From Mariprofundaceae bacterium (GTDB lineage: Bacteria > Pseudomonadota > Zetaproteobacteria > Mariprofundales > Mariprofundaceae), in contig JAUZQP010000075.1 in NCBI GenBank assembly GCA_030950965.1, forward strand, positions 1-7,746: a stretch of 7,746 nucleotides of DNA, in the 5' to 3' direction. This document shows, piece by piece, positions 6,426 through 7,746 of this stretch (positions within the stretch are counted from its first letter, which is position 1; the number at the start of each line of letters is the position of its first letter). The notes under the pieces were generated by a model. The model was not told the origin of the DNA. It was given only the letters and a program-made list of their open reading frames with translations, and did not search any database. The position numbers were made by a program, and so were the translations under genes.

Positions 6426-7453
6426 GTTTCTACTTCCGCCACTACTTCTACTTCTGCTACTATGTCTACTTCCTCAATTTTTTCTACTTCTGGGGTAGAT
6501 GTTGTTTCCAGCACAACATTTTCGGCATTATTACCACGATGTGTGCGGTAACAGGTGTAACTTACGCGGGTGCCTGGTTGTAATTCATTAAGGCTGGCAT
6601 CATCAACTTTACTGATATGGAAAAAGATATTTTCATCATCTGCATCAGGGCGAATAAAACCAAAGGTGTCGTGCAAATTAATAATTTCACCATATTGACG
6701 CGGCGATTCAACAGCAATATCACTGTCAGCAGCAATCCGTGCCATGGCAATAGTTTTTTCATGGTTGTCATAACTGAGTTCAACATCTTTGATGTCATCA
6801 AGCATCTCCACCAACTTGCCATAGCCATGATGTTTATGGCTAAATTGTGGGTTGCGCCGCTTCATCTCCAACCCCAAGGTCGCAAGGTTAACCCAACGCC
6901 CTTCAAACGAGGTTTGCTCCAGTGATTTCAGCGTTTCGACCACAAAGCGAATGTCTTCTTCACGACTGTATTTCATCTCTTCGCGCGCTTCGCTGCTAGA
7001 GCTTTCGTAGGGAATAACATCGTCGGCGATACGCGTGAGGTCCTGTGATAAAGTATCTTGCACAGCGAGGATGATGATGCGCTTGCCCAGTGCTTTTAAC
7101 TCGGCAAGCAAAGGGATGTAATCACGGTCGCCTGAAGCTAGAATAATGGTGTCTAGGGCGTGATTTTGGAAAAAGAGTTTCATCGCCGATACCGTGAGGT
7201 AGCAATCTAAACTGCTTTTTCCGTCTTGCGACAACGGCACAAATACGGGTTGAATCGCATTGCGTTGAATTTCTGGCAGCTCTTTGGAAAAGTTCAACCA
7301 ATCGCCAAACGCCTGAATAGATACAATACGCCCGTAGCGTTTACAGCTTTCGACGATTTTTGACCAGTTGGGGGTTTCAGAAAAATTATTAAGCGATGAA
7401 TAATGGATATTTTCTACGTCGATGAAAACAGCGACGGCTTTGGATGTGGGCAT
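6422..7453 (-). CDS. NYN (PIN-like nuclease) - LOTUS/OST-HTH - cold-shock domain protein
   Basis: A predicted cytoplasmic RNA-handling protein of 343 residues. Residues 6-148 form a NYN domain of the LabA/DUF88 type, a PIN-like nuclease fold, with acidic residues in the expected places: D12 and E14 in VFIDVENIHY, D83 in SSLDCYLTVSA, and D109 and D111 in ILASGDRDYIPLL. Residues about 164-231 (EEDIRFVVETLKSL to LVEMLDDIKDVEL) fit an OST-HTH/LOTUS winged helix, a known RNA-binding module. Residues 253-316 look like a cold-shock domain, with TFGFIRPD as RNP1 and IFFHIS as RNP2. An acidic tail of xEV(E/D)xx repeats follows. Start at 7453: ATG with AGAG seven bases upstream. It overlaps proA by four bases. 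RNA cleavage is inferred from intact acidic residues; many NYN proteins have no assigned substrate. NYN-LOTUS fusions are common in bacteria, and the added cold-shock domain is the less usual part. Confidence 0.88.
   Translation of the reverse strand: MPTSKAVAVFIDVENIHYSSLNNFSETPNWSKIVESCKRYGRIVSIQAFGDWLNFSKELPEIQRNAIQPVFVPLSQDGKSSLDCYLTVSAMKLFFQNHALDTIILASGDRDYIPLLAELKALGKRIIILAVQDTLSQDLTRIADDVIPYESSSSEAREEMKYSREEDIRFVVETLKSLEQTSFEGRWVNLATLGLEMKRRNPQFSHKHHGYGKLVEMLDDIKDVELSYDNHEKTIAMARIAADSDIAVESPRQYGEIINLHDTFGFIRPDADDENIFFHISKVDDASLNELQPGTRVSYTCYRTHRGNNAENVVLETTSTPEVEKIEEVDIVAEVEVVAEVET
6429..6500 (-). repeat. Four degenerate 18-base tandem repeats in the NYN gene tail
   Basis: On the plus strand TCTACTTC recurs exactly every 18 bases, at 6429, 6447, 6465 and 6483. 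In the minus-strand protein this gives hexapeptides PEVEKI, EEVDIV, AEVEVV and the last partial unit AEVET, that is, xEV(E/D)xx repeats. The first two units also share most of their remaining bases (CCGCCACTACT versus TGCTACTATG). An in-frame tandem repeat of this kind could change copy number without breaking the frame. Confidence 0.75.
6433..6437 (-). promoter_or_regulatory. proA ribosome binding site inside the NYN gene
   Basis: On the minus strand GGAAG lies seven bases before the ATG at 6425. It belongs to the last 18-base repeat unit of the NYN gene, so the repeated DNA and the proA initiation region are the same sequence. Ribosomes finishing the upstream gene at TGA (6424-6422) would be placed right at this start. 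Confidence 0.5.
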
Positions 7454-7470
7454 ATTTAAACTCTTTTATC

Positions 7471-7495
7471 GGTGATTATGGCAAGCGTAACCACC
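7471..7495 (-). promoter_or_regulatory. Possible extended -10 promoter with operator-like dyad for NYN-proA
   Basis: On the minus strand TGCCATAAT (7483-7475) matches an extended -10 element (TGn plus five of six bases of TATAAT). It would start transcription near 7468, leaving a leader of about 15 bases. No good -35 is visible. The site sits within an imperfect dyad, GGTGATTA (7471-7478) and TAACCACC (7488-7495), seven of eight positions pairing. A repressor bound to this dyad would block the promoter. Both parts are predictions from short motifs. Confidence 0.3.
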
Positions 7496-7503
7496 GTTTA
7501 TAT

Positions 7504-7525
7504 TTATCCTGAGTTATTCAGGTTA
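7504..7525. repeat. 22-base hairpin repeat, right (inverted) copy
   Basis: CCTGAGTTATTCAGGTTA, preceded by TTAT, is the reverse complement of the 4485-4506 repeat with one mismatch. It lies about 50 bases upstream of the NYN start and touches the next inverted repeat at 7523. The two copies bracket the whole proA-NYN unit. Confidence 0.65.
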
Positions 7526-7598
7526 CCCTGATATTCATGAATCATTGCAGATAAAGAGGCAAGTAAGGGCGCAACAGTATTCATGAATATCAGGGTAA
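7523..7598. repeat. 76-base element with perfect 20-base inverted arms
   Basis: TTACCCTGATATTCATGAAT (7523-7542) is exactly reverse-complementary to 7579-7598, separated by 36 bases. Each arm ends in the ten-base palindrome ATTCATGAAT, so the element contains a twofold dyad within a larger dyad. A TTGC/GCAA pair continues the symmetry just inside the arms with small bulges. No open frame is present. It could be a small mobile element remnant, a paired operator or a structured RNA. It is 70 bases upstream of the NYN gene. Confidence 0.75.
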
Positions 7599-7611
7599 GG
7601 TAACGCGCAAC

Positions 7612-7744
7612 AAATAATCTACCAAACTAGCTTGTCTTTTTGCCCAGCATCGGCGTTGCAAAAAAAGCTTACATAGCGAGCTATGCTTTGCTTTTTGCGC
7701 CTTGATGCTGAACAAAAATCCTGCGCGATTTTGGTAGATTATTT
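7612..7744. repeat. 133-base imperfect palindrome (MITE-like or REP-like)
   Basis: AAATAATCTACCAAA (7612-7626) pairs perfectly with 7730-7744. Moving inward, CAGCATC pairs with GATGCTG and a GCAAAAAAAGC stretch with GCTTTGCTTTTTGC. The centre is the hairpin CATAGC-GA-GCTATG (7672-7685). The symmetry centre is the same at every level, so this is one long imperfect palindrome. It has no coding potential. Its outer ends nearly coincide with the window edge, so extra sequence or a target duplication on the right cannot be excluded. Confidence 0.75.
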
Positions 7745-7746
7745 AT

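Noticed and set aside
6184..6551. Plus-strand frames with a leucine-rich tail opposite the NYN/proA junction
   Set aside because: They are antisense shadows of the 18-base CTACTTC repeat and of proA; the minus-strand proteins have clear family motifs.
4485..7525. Composite transposon bounded by the 22-base inverted repeats
   Set aside because: There is no transposase or integrase inside, the main cargo is a housekeeping gene, and no target duplication is seen.

Overview
The window reads as a chromosomal segment of a gammaproteobacterium. This is an inference from three things: the MltD-like lytic transglycosylase lipoprotein with a LysM tail, the ProA type, and dense small palindromic repeats of the kind common in gammaproteobacterial genomes. 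I cannot name the genus from sequence alone.

Layout. Positions 1-3248 are the distal end of a type I restriction-modification locus on the plus strand: the last 20 codons of a specificity subunit (hsdS), then, after a 56-base gap, a complete hsdR for the ATP-dependent translocase/nuclease subunit. hsdM is presumably upstream of the window. An 87-base gap separates this from a plus-strand gene (3336-4487) for an outer-membrane-type lipoprotein with a GH23 transglycosylase domain and a C-terminal LysM domain. Positions 4488-5159 hold no convincing gene but are packed with inverted repeats: a 22-base hairpin repeat, a 171-base element and a 124-base element. On the minus strand, a gene for a NYN-LOTUS-cold-shock-domain protein (7453-6422) overlaps proA (6425-5160) by the four bases ATGA, so the two almost certainly form a translationally coupled operon. 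From about 7454 to the right edge is a second gene-free, repeat-rich stretch: a possible promoter with an operator-like dyad, an opposite-orientation copy of the 22-base hairpin repeat, a 76-base element with perfect 20-base arms, and a 133-base imperfect palindrome.

How the parts relate. HsdS and HsdR belong to one restriction complex. The transglycosylase acts on the cell wall and has no evident link to it. proA makes glutamate semialdehyde for proline synthesis. Its coupling to a predicted RNA-binding/RNA-cleaving protein is the most unusual gene arrangement here. The C-terminal tail of that protein is built from an 18-base tandem repeat, and the last unit carries the likely proA ribosome binding site. 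I see no CRISPR array, tRNA, rRNA, intact insertion sequence or clearly new multi-gene defence system. The least explained material is the NYN-LOTUS-CSD/proA pair and the repeat elements around it.
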